From positions 1 through 21,563 of the forward strand of contig JAEWQX010000132.1 in NCBI GenBank assembly GCA_023399035.1: DNA of 21,563 nucleotides, written 5' to 3'. This stretch comes from Bacillota bacterium. Lineage in GTDB: Bacteria > Bacillota > Clostridia > Clostridiales > Clostridiaceae. Positions 21,131 through 21,563 of the stretch are shown in pieces. How positions within the stretch are numbered: position 1 is the stretch's first letter; each line of letters opens with the position of its first letter. Position numbers and translations under genes: made by a program. The notes beneath the pieces are model-generated. The model was given only the letters and a program-made list of their open reading frames with translations, had not been told where the DNA came from and searched no databases.

Positions 21131-21563
21131 ATGGCTAATGATTACTCTCCCCTTTGGATTTCCATTAAAACTGCACTGCTGTCAACAGTAATAACATTTT
21201 TCATAGGAATAGCAGTTTCATATTTTATGGCAAATTATAAAGGGAAAATTAAAGGAGTCATTGACGGACTTCTCACTCTTCCATTGATACTTCCGCCAAC
21301 TGTAGTAGGATTTTTCCTTCTCCTATTATGCGGTAAAAATGGTCCTGTAGGAAAGTTTATGAGTTTATTTGATAAATCCATAATATTTTCATGGAGTGCT
21401 ACAGTCATTGCTGCTGTTGTAGTATCTTTTCCAATGATGTACAGAAGTTCACGTTCAGCTTTTGAGCAGATTGATACAAATCTCATCTATGCTGCAAGAA
21501 CACTTGGACTCAGTGAATTTAAGATATTTTATAAAATTGTCCTTCCACTTGCCTGGCCAGGTA
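21131..21563 (+). CDS. modB: Molybdate ABC transporter permease ModB, N-terminal part
   Basis: The frame opens at the ATG at 21131 (AAGGAGG about 11 nt upstream) and runs off the right edge; about 144 residues are visible. It starts MANDYSPLWISIKTALLSTV, has several transmembrane segments, LTLPLILPPTVVGFFLL (a ModB/CysT-type permease motif), and the start of the cytoplasmic coupling loop AARTLGLSEFKIFYKIVLPLA. It forms the membrane channel of the molybdate importer; the ATPase gene (modC) would be expected beyond the window. The position after modA confirms the identity. Confidence 0.92.
   Translation, partial: MANDYSPLWISIKTALLSTVITFFIGIAVSYFMANYKGKIKGVIDGLLTLPLILPPTVVGFFLLLLCGKNGPVGKFMSLFDKSIIFSWSATVIAAVVVSFPMMYRSSRSAFEQIDTNLIYAARTLGLSEFKIFYKIVLPLAWPG

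Overview
The window is AT-rich, with Shine-Dalgarno sites close to AGGAGG, small and mostly monocistronic units, and simple U-tailed hairpin terminators. Together with secreted proteins that carry choline-binding-type (CW) repeats, a 7TM GGDEF protein and clostridial-looking transporters, this points to a chromosomal segment of a low-GC Firmicute, most likely Clostridium sensu stricto. I see no rRNA, tRNA, CRISPR array, insertion sequence, integrase or phage gene.

Layout, left to right. (1) 1-340, minus: the N-terminal part of a DegT/DnrJ/EryC1/StrS aminotransferase, behind a promoter with a 19-bp spacer and a central dyad of the kind MerR-family activators use. (2) 762-1862, minus: a membrane-anchored M28 metallopeptidase. 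(3) 2167-3882, plus: a 7TMR-DISM-type sensor with an intact GGDEF domain. (4) A CYTH-domain protein (plus) convergent with a HAD phosphatase (minus), sharing a bidirectional terminator. (5) 5718-7565, minus: a secreted CW-repeat protein with an unrecognised N-terminal region and an Asn-rich linker. (6) bioB, minus, with a strong promoter overlapped by a BirA-like operator about 380 nt upstream. (7) 9197-10774, minus: a secreted BspA-type LRR plus CW-repeat protein. (8) 14077-11026, minus: a four-gene ABC importer (permease, permease, ATPase, lipoprotein) whose binding protein resembles CjaA-type cysteine-binding proteins. (9) 14377-16536, minus: a second LRR/CW surface protein. (10) 16740-17999, minus: a DAACS-family Na+/H+:acidic amino acid symporter. 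(11) A molybdate locus: a one-component HTH-PBP-like regulator (minus) divergent from modA and modB (plus; modB is cut by the window edge).

Two themes link the genes. The first is a set of three secreted proteins that share C-terminal CW repeats, two of them nearly identical over 284 bp without an indel, and whose upstream regions share a GTACC/T + A-rich + TATA(T)AG block. The second is nutrient acquisition: cysteine-type ABC uptake, acidic amino acid symport, biotin synthesis and molybdate uptake, each with its own candidate control element. Five start codons are revised because a good ribosome binding site lies inside the longest open frame (the GGDEF protein, the CYTH protein, BioB, the ABC lipoprotein and the HTH-PBP regulator).
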